A stretch of 46,934 nucleotides of DNA, from the NCBI GenBank assembly GCA_026415715.1, contig JAOAGO010000024.1:1-46934 (forward strand), in the 5' to 3' direction. Position numbers and translations under genes: made by a program. Under the pieces are notes generated by a model. That model worked only from the letters and a program-made list of their open reading frames with translations, was not told where the DNA came from and did not search any database. This DNA comes from Chitinophagaceae bacterium (lineage in GTDB: Bacteria; Bacteroidota; Bacteroidia; Chitinophagales; Chitinophagaceae). This document shows, piece after piece, positions 9,091 through 17,216 of the stretch (the first letter of the stretch is position 1; each line of letters begins with the position of its first letter).

Positions 9091-9222
9091 CAGAGATTCT
9101 GCAGCAGATGGGCTGCCCTGCCGGTAAGGCCGCACGTAGTGCGGGTGCGCAGCACCGAAACACGAGTGAAGCCTGAACGGCAGGGGACGACAGATGCCAT
9201 ATGCACAACAGCCGACAGCCCT
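9091..9222 (+). repeat. GC-rich hairpin repeat, copy A (132 nt)
   Basis: A sharply GC-rich block in an AT-rich 407-bp spacer (8832-9238). It opens with CAGAGATTCTGC, reaches GGCTGC about 18 nt later, and ends with GACAGCCC. Copies B and C share these ends and the length (131-133 nt). The centre holds a perfect hairpin, CCGCAC-GTA-GTGCGG (9130-9144). The 3' end lies 17 nt from the stop codon of convergent paaZ. The AT-rich remainder of the spacer (8832-9090) shows no gene I can support. Short ORFs crossing the block on both strands have no recognisable protein character. Confidence 0.65.
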
Positions 9223-9238
9223 AAACCAAACCTGAAAC

Positions 9239-11317
9239 TCATAAACCTTTTCGGGCAACCATGGTAAGGATGGTGCCGACGCCGATGAGCGGCTCGTTGC
9301 TTTCGTCTAAAATTTCCACCAGCCATTTTACGATGCCTTTGGGTATATCGTCGCCTCGCTTTGGTGTTTCGCCGGGCTGCAGGGTGCGGATATCGGAAGG
9401 CAGTTTTTCCTTGCAGGTGAAGCGTACAAAAATTTCGGTGCCGGGATATACGGGTTTGGTAAAGCGAAACTCGTCTATGCCGTAGTTGAGCAAAACGGCA
9501 TTTTTTTCGTAGCTGTCCACAAACAGTCCGGCAGCCAGGCTGATAAGCAGATAACCATGCGCTACCTGCCGCTCAAACATAGTGTTGCTGAAATCGGTTT
9601 CGGCAATATGCGCATAAAAATGGTCGCCGCTCAGGTCGGCAAAACGGTTTATTTCGTCAGAGGTGACAAGTCGTTTGGCAGTGATGATCTGGTCGCCGAT
9701 TTGCAGTTCTTCAAAATATTTTCTGAAGGGATGGATGCCGGGGTCTTTTCCTTTGGCATGCATCTGATACACGTTGGTTATTTCGGTAATCATATCGGGC
9801 GAGCCCTGCAGAGCCGTTCGCTGCATGTAATGTTTTACGCCCCGCACTCCGCCCATTTCTTCACCGCCGCCTGCACGGCCCGGGCCACCGTGCACCAGTA
9901 AAGGCAAGGGGCTGCCGTGTCCGGTATTTTCTCTGGCACAGGTATTGTTCAGCACCAGAATTCTTCCGTGATAGCAGGCGGTACCGATAACATATTTACG
10001 GGCTTCTTTTTCATCATCGGTTACGATGGTTGTCACCAGGCTTCCTTTTCCTTTTTTGCTCAGTTCAATGACATCGTCAATATTTTTATAAGGCATTAAC
10101 GTACTTACGGGTCCGAAGGCTTCCACTTCGTGAGGTTCGGCGCAATGATGCGGTTTTTCGTTGAGCAAGAGAATAGGTGAAAGAAAAGCGCCTTTGTGCG
10201 CATCGGCATCTACCACTTCTACACTGTCCAGCGAGCCGTAGATGATTTGTGACGAAGCGAGCAGTTTCTGCACCTGGGCTTTAACTTCGGCAACCTGAGC
10301 TTTTCCGGCAAGGGCGCCCATACGTACTTTTTCATTCAAGGGGTTGCCGATGATTGTTTGCGCCAATGAGGCAATAAGCGAACGGCGCACTTCATCCAGT
10401 TTGTCTTCCGGCACAAATATGCGGCGCACTCCCGTACAGCGTTGTCCGGCTTTGAGCGTCATTTCCTTTCTGATTTCTTTTATGAAAATATCCCATTCGG
10501 GTTTTTGGGGTGTAATGTGTTGTCCCAGCACAATGCAGTTCAGGCTGTCGGCCTCCATGTTGAACGGCACATTGTTTTGTACAATGGCGGGGGATTGCTT
10601 CAGCTTTAGTCCGGTAGAGGCGCTGCCGGTAAACGTAACCACATCCTGACTGTCCACAAAGTCCAGCAGGTTGCCGGCGCTGCCGCAAATCAGTTGCAAA
10701 GCTCCGTCGGGCAAAATGCCTGAGGAAATGATTTCCCTGGCCACGGCTTCGGCCAGGTACGACGTGATGGTGGCGGGCTTCACGATGGCTGGCATTCCGG
10801 CCAGCAGATTCACCGCTATTTTTTCCAGCATGCCCCATACGGGAAAGTTGAACGCATTGATGTGGATAGCTACACCTTCTTTGGGTGTAAGAATATGCAA
10901 ACCCATAAAGGTATTTTGCCTGCCGAGCATATGGCTTTCGCCGTCAATGCACAATACATCGTCGGGAAATTTGCGACGCAGGGAAGCGTATGAAAATAAG
11001 TTGCCGATACCTCCTTCTATATCCAGCCAGCTGTCGGCTTTGGTAGCCCCGGTTTGATAGCTGACGGCGTAAAATTTGTCCAGATGCTTTCGCAGGTGCA
11101 GCGCCAGTTCACGCAGCATGCGCCCCCGCTCATGAAAGGTCATTTTTCGCAAAGCCGGGTTGCCTTTTTTTCTGGCGTAGTCAATCATAGCCTTAAAGTC
11201 GATGCCACGGGTGCCGGTTACGGCCACCGGTTCGCCGGTGACGGCATTGTATAACGTTTGTTCTTCGCCTTCGCCGCTTACCCATTGTCCGGCCACAAAA
11301 TGTTGCAGTTTGTACAT
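9239..11317 (-). CDS. paaZ: PaaZ: oxepin-CoA hydrolase / 3-oxo-5,6-dehydrosuberyl-CoA semialdehyde dehydrogenase
   Basis: A 692-residue bifunctional enzyme of the aerobic phenylacetyl-CoA pathway. Residues 1 to about 515 are an aldehyde dehydrogenase with the family opening LQHFVAGQWVSGEG, the NAD-binding FTGSASTG near residue 228, and the catalytic Cys in KAGQRCTGVRR near residue 293. Residues from about 530 to the end are an R-specific enoyl-CoA hydratase (MaoC-like) domain with the catalytic DLSGDHFYAHIAETDF near residue 560. Order and total length match E. coli PaaZ (681). No other paa genes are in the window, so this copy is isolated; in such a setting it may serve phenylacetate breakdown with paa genes elsewhere. 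The gene is intact. The start ATG is the first and only plausible one. Confidence 0.93.
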   Translation of the reverse strand: MYKLQHFVAGQWVSGEGEEQTLYNAVTGEPVAVTGTRGIDFKAMIDYARKKGNPALRKMTFHERGRMLRELALHLRKHLDKFYAVSYQTGATKADSWLDIEGGIGNLFSYASLRRKFPDDVLCIDGESHMLGRQNTFMGLHILTPKEGVAIHINAFNFPVWGMLEKIAVNLLAGMPAIVKPATITSYLAEAVAREIISSGILPDGALQLICGSAGNLLDFVDSQDVVTFTGSASTGLKLKQSPAIVQNNVPFNMEADSLNCIVLGQHITPQKPEWDIFIKEIRKEMTLKAGQRCTGVRRIFVPEDKLDEVRRSLIASLAQTIIGNPLNEKVRMGALAGKAQVAEVKAQVQKLLASSQIIYGSLDSVEVVDADAHKGAFLSPILLLNEKPHHCAEPHEVEAFGPVSTLMPYKNIDDVIELSKKGKGSLVTTIVTDDEKEARKYVIGTACYHGRILVLNNTCARENTGHGSPLPLLVHGGPGRAGGGEEMGGVRGVKHYMQRTALQGSPDMITEITNVYQMHAKGKDPGIHPFRKYFEELQIGDQIITAKRLVTSDEINRFADLSGDHFYAHIAETDFSNTMFERQVAHGYLLISLAAGLFVDSYEKNAVLLNYGIDEFRFTKPVYPGTEIFVRFTCKEKLPSDIRTLQPGETPKRGDDIPKGIVKWLVEILDESNEPLIGVGTILTMVARKGL

Positions 11318-11371
11318 ATGAAAAACGTTTATAGTGCTACTAATTGGAGGTGGCCCCGATATGGTTTGCTA

Positions 11372-11466
11372 GGGGGAGTGTCGGGCATCACTTCGGCAAC
11401 CCCTTCATTTGGCCATACTCATTCAGGGCAGTGGCCTCTCGGGAGGCGAGGCCCTCCACAACCCCC
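11372..11466. other. GC-rich structured intergenic element
   Basis: Within the 415-bp divergent spacer between paaZ and asnB (11318-11732) lies a GC-rich block closed by GGGGG (11372-11376) and CCCCC (11462-11466). Inside it, AGGGC (11425-11429) pairs with GCCCT (11451-11455), enclosing the hairpin GCCTC-TCGG-GAGGC (11434-11447). The block does not share the ends of the 132-nt repeat family. It could be a structured leader of either gene or another class of repeat. The rest of the spacer is AT-rich without a clear promoter box. Confidence 0.4.
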
Positions 11467-11732
11467 GCCTGATATTGACGCAAGAACGCTGAATGGCAAA
11501 TTTTATATTTCATCTCGTCATCCTCAACGTTTTCATTCAAAGTTTATTTCAGTAAGCACCTGCGATTTCCGTTGCCGAAATTATGGCAAATTATGATTTT
11601 CCGGTTTTTTTGTGATTCATCGTTTGTACACTGAAGTTCTTCTTCAAAGTGCATCAACCGTAGGGGTGCTTATTTCTTACCTGCTTTAATTGTTATGTTT
11701 TTTGTTTCTTTACTTTTTTAATTTTTTCTTTT

Positions 11733-13601
11733 ATGTGTGGCATAGCGGGAATTTTACAGTCAGCGCCGCGATGGAATCTTACCGATCTGCAAAAAATGAC
11801 ACAAGCGCTGGCGCATCGCGGGCCTGACGGCGAGGGGCACTGGCAGGATGAAAGCGGTTGTGTATTGCTGGGGCATCGCCGGCTGTCCATTATTGATCTG
11901 ACACCGGCAGGACAACAACCCATGCCATACCTGAACCGCTACCATATTATCCATAATGGTGAAATTTACAACTATGCCGAACTGAAGCAGGAATTGCAGC
12001 AAAAGGGATATGTTTTCCGTTCCGCCACCGATACCGAAGTGATAGCCGCAGCGTACGACTGCTGGAAAGAAGATTGCCTGAAACGGTTTGACGGCATGTT
12101 TGCCTTTGCCATTTGGGACAGCCGGGAAAATGAGTTGTTTGCTGCCAGAGACCGCTTTGGGGAAAAACCTTTTTTTTACAGCTTCGACGAGGGAATTTTT
12201 TTGTTTGCCTCCGAAATCAAAGCCTTTCGGGCTTTGGGGCTTTCCCTGAAGCCAAATCTGAAAATGCTTTTTAATTTTATTACCATCGGCTACACCTCAA
12301 ATCCCGAAAAGCCGGATGAAACGTTTTTTGAAAATATTCACCGACTACCAGCTGCAAGCTTTATGCGGTTTTCGTTTGTGTATTTTCTGCCTGTTGTAAA
12401 AAAATACTGGGAACTGTTGCCGCATCACACACAGCAAAACCCGGATGATGAAGAAGCTACCGAACAATTTCTTCACCTGTTCCGCCTGTCTGTAAAACGC
12501 AGACTTCGCAGCGATGTGGAAGTGAGCGTTTCGCTGAGCGGAGGGATTGACAGCTCTTCCCTTACCGCAATGGTAAAATCTGTTTCGGATTCTGACAACA
12601 TCATGCGCTGTTTGACGGTTTCTTTTCCGGAATTTGAAAAAGACGAAACGGAAATAGCCGGAAAAGTGGCAAAGCGGTTCGGCTTTGAGCATCTCATCAC
12701 ACAACCCGACGGACGAAAGCTGGCAGAAGAATGGGAAACCTTGTGCCGATATCAGGAAGAGCCTTTTGGTTCGGCCAGCATTTATGCACAGTTCAAACTG
12801 TATGAGCTGGCAGCTCAATGCGGAGTGAAAGTTATGCTGGACGGACAGGGCGCCGATGAAGGGCTTGCCGGTTATCACAAGTATTACAAATGGTATTGGC
12901 AGGAATTGTTCAGAAAATATAAATTATCCAGATCGGGCGAATTGGAAGCGGCGCGCCGGCTTGGCGTAAAGGAACCTTTTAACTGGAAAAATAAAATAGC
13001 GGCACGCATTCCGGCCTTTGCTACTATTGTATTGGAAAAAAGGTATTTGTTTCATATGCTGAATCATCCCGACCTGACAAGGGATTTTGTACGGCATCAG
13101 AGCAGAGAAGCATACTACTCACCGCCGGACTATGCTACGCTGAACGATGCCTTGTACTTTAACCTGTGTGTGTACGGACTAGAAGAGTTGCTTCGTTATG
13201 CCGACCGGAACAGCATGGCCCACGGACGGGAAGTGCGGTTGCCTTTTCTGCAACATGAACTGGTTGAGTTTTTGTTTTCTTTGCCGGGTCACTTCAAAAT
13301 CAGAAAGGGCTGGACCAAATGGCTGCTCCGGCACAGTATGCAATCGCTGCTGCCCGAAGAGATTGTATGGCGAAAGGAAAAAGTGGGTTTTGAGCCGCCG
13401 CAGAAAGTATGGATGCAGGATAAAGCCGTGCAGGAAGCGATACAGGAAGCCAAAAAAATTCTGGTGAAGGAAAAAATACTCAAACCTGAGGTACTGAATA
13501 AAGACATCAAGCCCCTCAGCGCCCATGAAGCTGCCAATTACGACTGGAGGTACTGGTCTGCTTCGTTTTTGTTTGTAAGTAATAAATTTATTTCGGATTG
13601 A
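11733..13601 (+). CDS. asnB: Asparagine synthase (glutamine-hydrolysing)
   Basis: A 622-residue class II glutamine amidotransferase fused to an asparagine synthetase domain. The start gives MCGIAGIL, so Cys2 becomes the N-terminal nucleophile after Met removal. The glutaminase domain covers about residues 1-200, with ALAHRGPDG, NGEIYNY and ATDTEV. The synthetase domain has the ATP PP-loop SLSGGIDSSSLT near residue 268 and the later EELLRYADRNSMAHGREVRLPFL segment typical of AsnB. It makes asparagine from aspartate, glutamine and ATP; some paralogues in this family act in polysaccharide or peptide modification, which cannot be excluded, but nothing nearby suggests it. It stands alone between a long AT-rich leader and a 487-bp downstream spacer. 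Confidence 0.92.
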   Translation: MCGIAGILQSAPRWNLTDLQKMTQALAHRGPDGEGHWQDESGCVLLGHRRLSIIDLTPAGQQPMPYLNRYHIIHNGEIYNYAELKQELQQKGYVFRSATDTEVIAAAYDCWKEDCLKRFDGMFAFAIWDSRENELFAARDRFGEKPFFYSFDEGIFLFASEIKAFRALGLSLKPNLKMLFNFITIGYTSNPEKPDETFFENIHRLPAASFMRFSFVYFLPVVKKYWELLPHHTQQNPDDEEATEQFLHLFRLSVKRRLRSDVEVSVSLSGGIDSSSLTAMVKSVSDSDNIMRCLTVSFPEFEKDETEIAGKVAKRFGFEHLITQPDGRKLAEEWETLCRYQEEPFGSASIYAQFKLYELAAQCGVKVMLDGQGADEGLAGYHKYYKWYWQELFRKYKLSRSGELEAARRLGVKEPFNWKNKIAARIPAFATIVLEKRYLFHMLNHPDLTRDFVRHQSREAYYSPPDYATLNDALYFNLCVYGLEELLRYADRNSMAHGREVRLPFLQHELVEFLFSLPGHFKIRKGWTKWLLRHSMQSLLPEEIVWRKEKVGFEPPQKVWMQDKAVQEAIQEAKKILVKEKILKPEVLNKDIKPLSAHEAANYDWRYWSASFLFVSNKFISD

Positions 13602-13849
13602 ATTATTTTTTTCGTTTTTTCAATGAATTACCTGGCAAATGATGAATATTTTCTTTTGTTAAGTTCGAAAGCCCAAAAAACTTCATAAGATAGTTAACGT
13701 AACATTTTCACTTGTTTTTTTCCTTGTAAATAATTCCCGGTGTTAAGTTTGTGTGACTAAAAAATTTTGTTTCGCTTATTATTCTGCGAAATTTCATCAA
13801 TTTTCTGTACGATTGATACATTGGCAAATGCAGAGTTACGCATCGTAAG

Positions 13850-13857
13850 TATATTTG
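13850..13857 (+). promoter_or_regulatory. Candidate -7 promoter box upstream of the metB-like operon
   Basis: TATATTTG matches TAnnTTTG exactly. A TTG lies 16 bp upstream (13831), shorter than the usual 19-21 bp. If used, the transcript would start near 13862 and carry a leader of about 225 nt that includes the whole of repeat copy B. The rest of the spacer from 13602 is AT-rich with nothing I recognise; I looked for a SAM riboswitch and saw none. Confidence 0.35.
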
Positions 13858-13944
13858 CCGGGGATTGATACAGGATTTTTTTGTAACAAGCCGGCGATTT
13901 TTGCACCAGCCGTATGTCAGTGATTTTTTATTCATTGCGTTGAA

Positions 13945-14075
13945 GAGAGATACTGCAGAGGAAGGGCTGCGCCGCCTGAAGGGCCCGGCCCTCCGCCTGT
14001 GGCGGAGGGCGGAGTGAAACGAACCCCGAAAGGCGGCGAACTGCAAAAGAGCGGAGTTCTGAAGCACACAGCCCC
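13945..14075 (+). repeat. GC-rich hairpin repeat, copy B (131 nt), in the leader of the metB-like gene
   Basis: Opens with GAGAGATACTGC, has GGGCTGC 16 nt further on, and ends with CACACAGCCCC, matching the ends and length of copies A and C. The centre is a very stable perfect hairpin: GCCCTCCGCC (13988-13997), loop TGT, GGCGGAGGGC (14001-14010). The element ends 13 nt before the start codon of the downstream gene, so it occupies the place of a 5' leader. The open frame running through it into the gene is not considered coding. Confidence 0.65.
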
Positions 14076-14088
14076 AAACACAAAAAAT

Positions 14089-15228
14089 ATGAAATCAGCA
14101 ACGAAATACGTTCATGCCGGCGCACATCCCGACCCGGCAACCGGTGCCATAATGACTCCCGTATATCAGACAAGCACCTATGTGCAGGAAGCGCCGGGTG
14201 TGAACAAAGGGTTTGAATATGCCCGAAGCCAGAACCCTACCCGTAAAGCGCTGGAAGAAGCGCTGGCCGTAATTGAAAACGGACGTTTCGGACTGGCTTT
14301 CAGCAGCGGGGTAGCTGCTACTGATGCTGTTATAAAACTGCTGAACAGCGGTGATGAAGTGATTTGCGGAAAGGATATGTATGGCGGAACATACCGTTTG
14401 TTTACGCAGGTATTTGCCCGCCTCGGCATCGGGTTTCGGTTTACCGACACAACGAATCCGCAAGCGGTACGTGCGGCCATTACGGAAAAAACAAAACTGA
14501 TATGGATTGAAACGCCAACCAATCCGTTGATGAGTATTACCGATATTTCGGCCATGGCAGATATTGCGAAAGAAAAAAAATTATGGCTGGCGGTGGACAA
14601 TACGTTTGCTTCGCCTGCACTGCAAAATCCGCTTGACCTGGGTGCCGATATAGTGATGCATTCTTCCACAAAATATCTGGGCGGGCACAGCGATGTGATT
14701 CAGGGGGCGTTGGTGATGAACGACGAAGCGCTGAGGGATAAACTGTACTTTATTCAGAAAAGCTGCGGCGCCGTGCCGGGACCCATGGATTGTTTTCTGG
14801 TGCTGAGAGGAATCAAAACTCTGGGACTTCGCATGAAGGCGCATTGCGAAAACGGTAAAGCGATAGCCGAATGGCTGCGCCGTCATCCAAAGGTAGCCAA
14901 AGTGTATTGGCCCGGTTTTGAAGACCACCCCGGGCATGCAGTGGCCAAAAAGCAAATGAAAGATTTTGGCGGCATGCTTTCGTTTGAACTGAAAAACGAC
15001 AGTGTGGAAGAAGCGCGGCGGGTGCTGTGCGCTACCAAACTGTTTGCGCTGGCCGAAAGCCTGGGCGGTGTAGAGTCGCTCATCAATCATCCGGCCAGTA
15101 TGACGCATGCCTCCATACCCCGCGAAGAAAGACTGAAAAACGGACTGAGCGACTCGCTGATACGTCTCAGCATAGGGATTGAAGACGCGGAAGATTTGAT
15201 TGAAGACTTACGTCAGGCCATCGGCTAA
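14089..15228 (+). CDS. Trans-sulfuration PLP enzyme (cystathionine gamma-synthase/lyase type)
   Basis: A 379-residue Cys/Met metabolism PLP-dependent enzyme. It shows the substrate/PLP segment PVYQTSTYVQ, the FEYARSQNPTR motif with the phosphate-binding Tyr and Arg, SSGVAAT, ETPTNPLM, the PLP-stacking region AVDNTFASP, and the Schiff-base Lys195 in HSSTKYLGGHSDV. The C terminus has SLGGVESLINHPASMTHAS. The family covers cystathionine gamma-synthase, cystathionine gamma- and beta-lyases and homocysteine synthase; the SLGGVESL signature favours gamma-synthase or gamma-lyase (metB/mccB) but does not decide. The frame is open for 30 codons upstream within repeat B; the ATG at 14089 is chosen because it fits the family N terminus (KSATKYVHAG). 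It leads a three-gene operon, with 10 bp to the serine hydrolase. Confidence 0.9.
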   Translation: MKSATKYVHAGAHPDPATGAIMTPVYQTSTYVQEAPGVNKGFEYARSQNPTRKALEEALAVIENGRFGLAFSSGVAATDAVIKLLNSGDEVICGKDMYGGTYRLFTQVFARLGIGFRFTDTTNPQAVRAAITEKTKLIWIETPTNPLMSITDISAMADIAKEKKLWLAVDNTFASPALQNPLDLGADIVMHSSTKYLGGHSDVIQGALVMNDEALRDKLYFIQKSCGAVPGPMDCFLVLRGIKTLGLRMKAHCENGKAIAEWLRRHPKVAKVYWPGFEDHPGHAVAKKQMKDFGGMLSFELKNDSVEEARRVLCATKLFALAESLGGVESLINHPASMTHASIPREERLKNGLSDSLIRLSIGIEDAEDLIEDLRQAIG

Positions 15229-15238
15229 CCACATCATA

Positions 15239-16360
15239 ATGATACGCAACAAACTGAAATACTTTTTCAAAATTCTGGCATCGCAAATCAGCGTGATGCT
15301 GCAAGCACAATCGTTTGACAAAATTTCTTTTCAAAATCCGCTGCACACCCGAACCGATACGCTGGTACATGAAGCCGCGAAAGTCTTTTTTGAAAAAAGC
15401 CATGCGCCCGGATTGATCATCGGCATCAGCCGGGAAGGGAAAAGAACGTACTACAGTTACGGCGTTGCGGACAAACAGGCCAACATACCTTTTGATGAAC
15501 ATACGGTATTTGAGGCCGGTTCCATCACCAAAACTTTTGTGAGTCATTTGCTGATTAGGCTGCAGGAACGCAAGCTTTTAAGCGCCACCATGCCGGTAAC
15601 CGAATTTTTACCCGACTCATTAAAGCAGCTGCCGGCATTTCAACAGGTTCAGCTTCTTCATCTGGCATCTCATACTTCGGGATTGCCCCGGTTGCCTTCC
15701 AATACGGAACGAGCCAAAGGGTTTGAGCTGATGCAGCCGTATGCGCATTACGGAAAATCGTTGTTGTATGAATATCTGACAGGTCTGAAAAAACTGGAAA
15801 CCGGAAAATACAATTACTCCAATACCGGATACGGGTTGCTGGGCACTGTACTGGAAAATGCCACGGGTTATGCGCTGGAGTCGTTGCTGAATCAGTATAT
15901 TCTTCAGCCGCTGAAGATGGACAACAGCTACATAGAGCACGAAAAAAAAAGAGTACGAAAAGCAAAAGGGTATTTCGGAACGGGTGAGGCGGCTTACTGG
16001 ACATTTGATTGCATGGCCGGCGCCGGTGCATTAAAATCCACGGCGGCCGATATGCTGGCATATCTGGAAGCTCATTACATGCAAAAGGAAAATGATTTTC
16101 TATCGCTGACACCGGATTTGTTGCAGCCGCTGGCCAATATCAACTCAAAAATGCAGATTGCCTACGGATGGCATATACTGAATGAACCTGACTATAAAAT
16201 TTACTGGCATAATGGTGGTACGTTCGGGTTTTCCACTTTTGCCGCCTTTGTGCCGGATAAAAAAATTTCAGTGGTGTTGGCTGCCAATTTATTTAATGTA
16301 AATGCCGAAGCGGATGCGCTGGCGCTAAAGCTGATTTCGATTTTTATTCGTCAGAAATGA
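15239..16360 (+). CDS. Serine hydrolase, class C beta-lactamase / D-peptidase fold
   Basis: A 373-residue member of the beta-lactamase-like serine hydrolases. The SxxK motif is SITK (nucleophile near residue 95), the YxN motif is YSN near residue 192, and the HxG motif HNGG is near residue 324 (taking the place of KTG). The order and spacing match class C enzymes and DD-peptidase or esterase relatives such as EstB and AmpH. The N terminus is hydrophobic and basic and may be a signal peptide, though it is weak; export to the periplasm is inference. An upstream in-frame ATG at 15200 lies inside the preceding gene, so 15239 is preferred. The stop overlaps the next start (ATGA). True activity, whether beta-lactamase, peptidase or esterase, cannot be told. 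Confidence 0.85.
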   Translation: MIRNKLKYFFKILASQISVMLQAQSFDKISFQNPLHTRTDTLVHEAAKVFFEKSHAPGLIIGISREGKRTYYSYGVADKQANIPFDEHTVFEAGSITKTFVSHLLIRLQERKLLSATMPVTEFLPDSLKQLPAFQQVQLLHLASHTSGLPRLPSNTERAKGFELMQPYAHYGKSLLYEYLTGLKKLETGKYNYSNTGYGLLGTVLENATGYALESLLNQYILQPLKMDNSYIEHEKKRVRKAKGYFGTGEAAYWTFDCMAGAGALKSTAADMLAYLEAHYMQKENDFLSLTPDLLQPLANINSKMQIAYGWHILNEPDYKIYWHNGGTFGFSTFAAFVPDKKISVVLAANLFNVNAEADALALKLISIFIRQK

Positions 16361-17142
16361 AATTTTCTTCCCTCAGAAAATTGCTGGATGAGAAGGCTGC
16401 CTTTTTCAACCGGCCCGAATTTATAGAAAATGACCCGATTGCTACTCCGCATCGCTTTACGAAAAAACAGGATTTAGAAATTGCCGGTTTTTTTTCGGCT
16501 GTTATGGCCTGGGGCCGGCGAACTACAATCATCCGAAAGGCAGAAGAGCTGATGCAACTGATGGATGATGCGCCTTATGCCTTTGTGACCGGTCATCAGG
16601 AAAAAGACAGGAAACGTTTTTTTCATTTCAGGCATCGTACCTTTCAGCCCGCCGATGTGATTTATTTTCTTGAATTTCTTCAATATCATTACAGGCTTCA
16701 TGACAGTTTGGAAACTGCATTTACCCGTTGGATGAATAAAGATGACCGCACGGTAGAAAATGCACTGAACGGGTTCAAGGCATATTTCTTTTCCTTGCCG
16801 CATGAAAAAAGAACGGAAAAACATATCTCTTCGCCTGCGGAAGGTTCGGCTTGCAAAAGGCTGAATATGTTTTTGCGGTGGATGGTTCGAAAAGATGAGT
16901 GCGGGGTGGATTTCGGGATATGGAAAAATATTAAACCCGCCCAACTGGTTTGTCCTTTGGATATTCATGTTTCGCGAACAGCCCGATTACTGGGAATTAT
17001 TCGTCGCAAGCAAACAGATTGGCAGGCGGCGCTTGAACTCACTGAATTTTTGCGGAAGCTGGATTGCAGGGACCCTGTGAAGTATGATTTTGCTTTGTTT
17101 GGATTAGGTATAGAAAACAAAGTCAATAAATTATTCACGTAA
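16357..17142 (+). CDS. TIGR02757 / DUF2400 family protein of unknown function
   Basis: A 261-residue protein that matches my recollection of the conserved Bacteroidota TIGR02757 (DUF2400) family: IATPHRFTKKQDLEIAGFFSAVMAWG at residues about 28-53 (catalogued by its DPI and WG blocks), RLNMFLRWMVRKDE and PLDIHVSRTARLLGII near residue 200, ending in the DPVKYDFALFGLG block. No signal peptide or membrane segment is visible. Its fold resembles helix-hairpin-helix DNA glycosylase-like proteins in its last third (the PLDIHV/DPVKYDFALFGLG part), which is inference. It overlaps the serine hydrolase stop by 4 bp, so it is the last gene of the three-gene operon. Its function is not known to me. Confidence 0.85.
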   Translation: MKFSSLRKLLDEKAAFFNRPEFIENDPIATPHRFTKKQDLEIAGFFSAVMAWGRRTTIIRKAEELMQLMDDAPYAFVTGHQEKDRKRFFHFRHRTFQPADVIYFLEFLQYHYRLHDSLETAFTRWMNKDDRTVENALNGFKAYFFSLPHEKRTEKHISSPAEGSACKRLNMFLRWMVRKDECGVDFGIWKNIKPAQLVCPLDIHVSRTARLLGIIRRKQTDWQAALELTEFLRKLDCRDPVKYDFALFGLGIENKVNKLFT

Positions 17143-17216
17143 TATTTTCGTTATTTGCAAAAAAAAATTATTTTAGCACGACTAGTTATCATCTTAACCA
17201 TAAAAACTTTTAACAG

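Noticed and set aside
8919-9326. Minus-strand 135-codon frame across repeat copy A
   Set aside because: It overlaps the end of paaZ, covers the GC-rich repeat and has no recognisable protein features.
13602-14088. SAM riboswitch in front of the sulfur amino acid gene
   Set aside because: No match to SAM-I or SAM-II core patterns could be seen; the structured part is explained by repeat copy B.
13999-14088. Thirty-codon N-terminal extension of the metB-like protein
   Set aside because: It would be translated from repeat copy B and includes half of its hairpin; family alignment by eye begins at the ATG at 14089.
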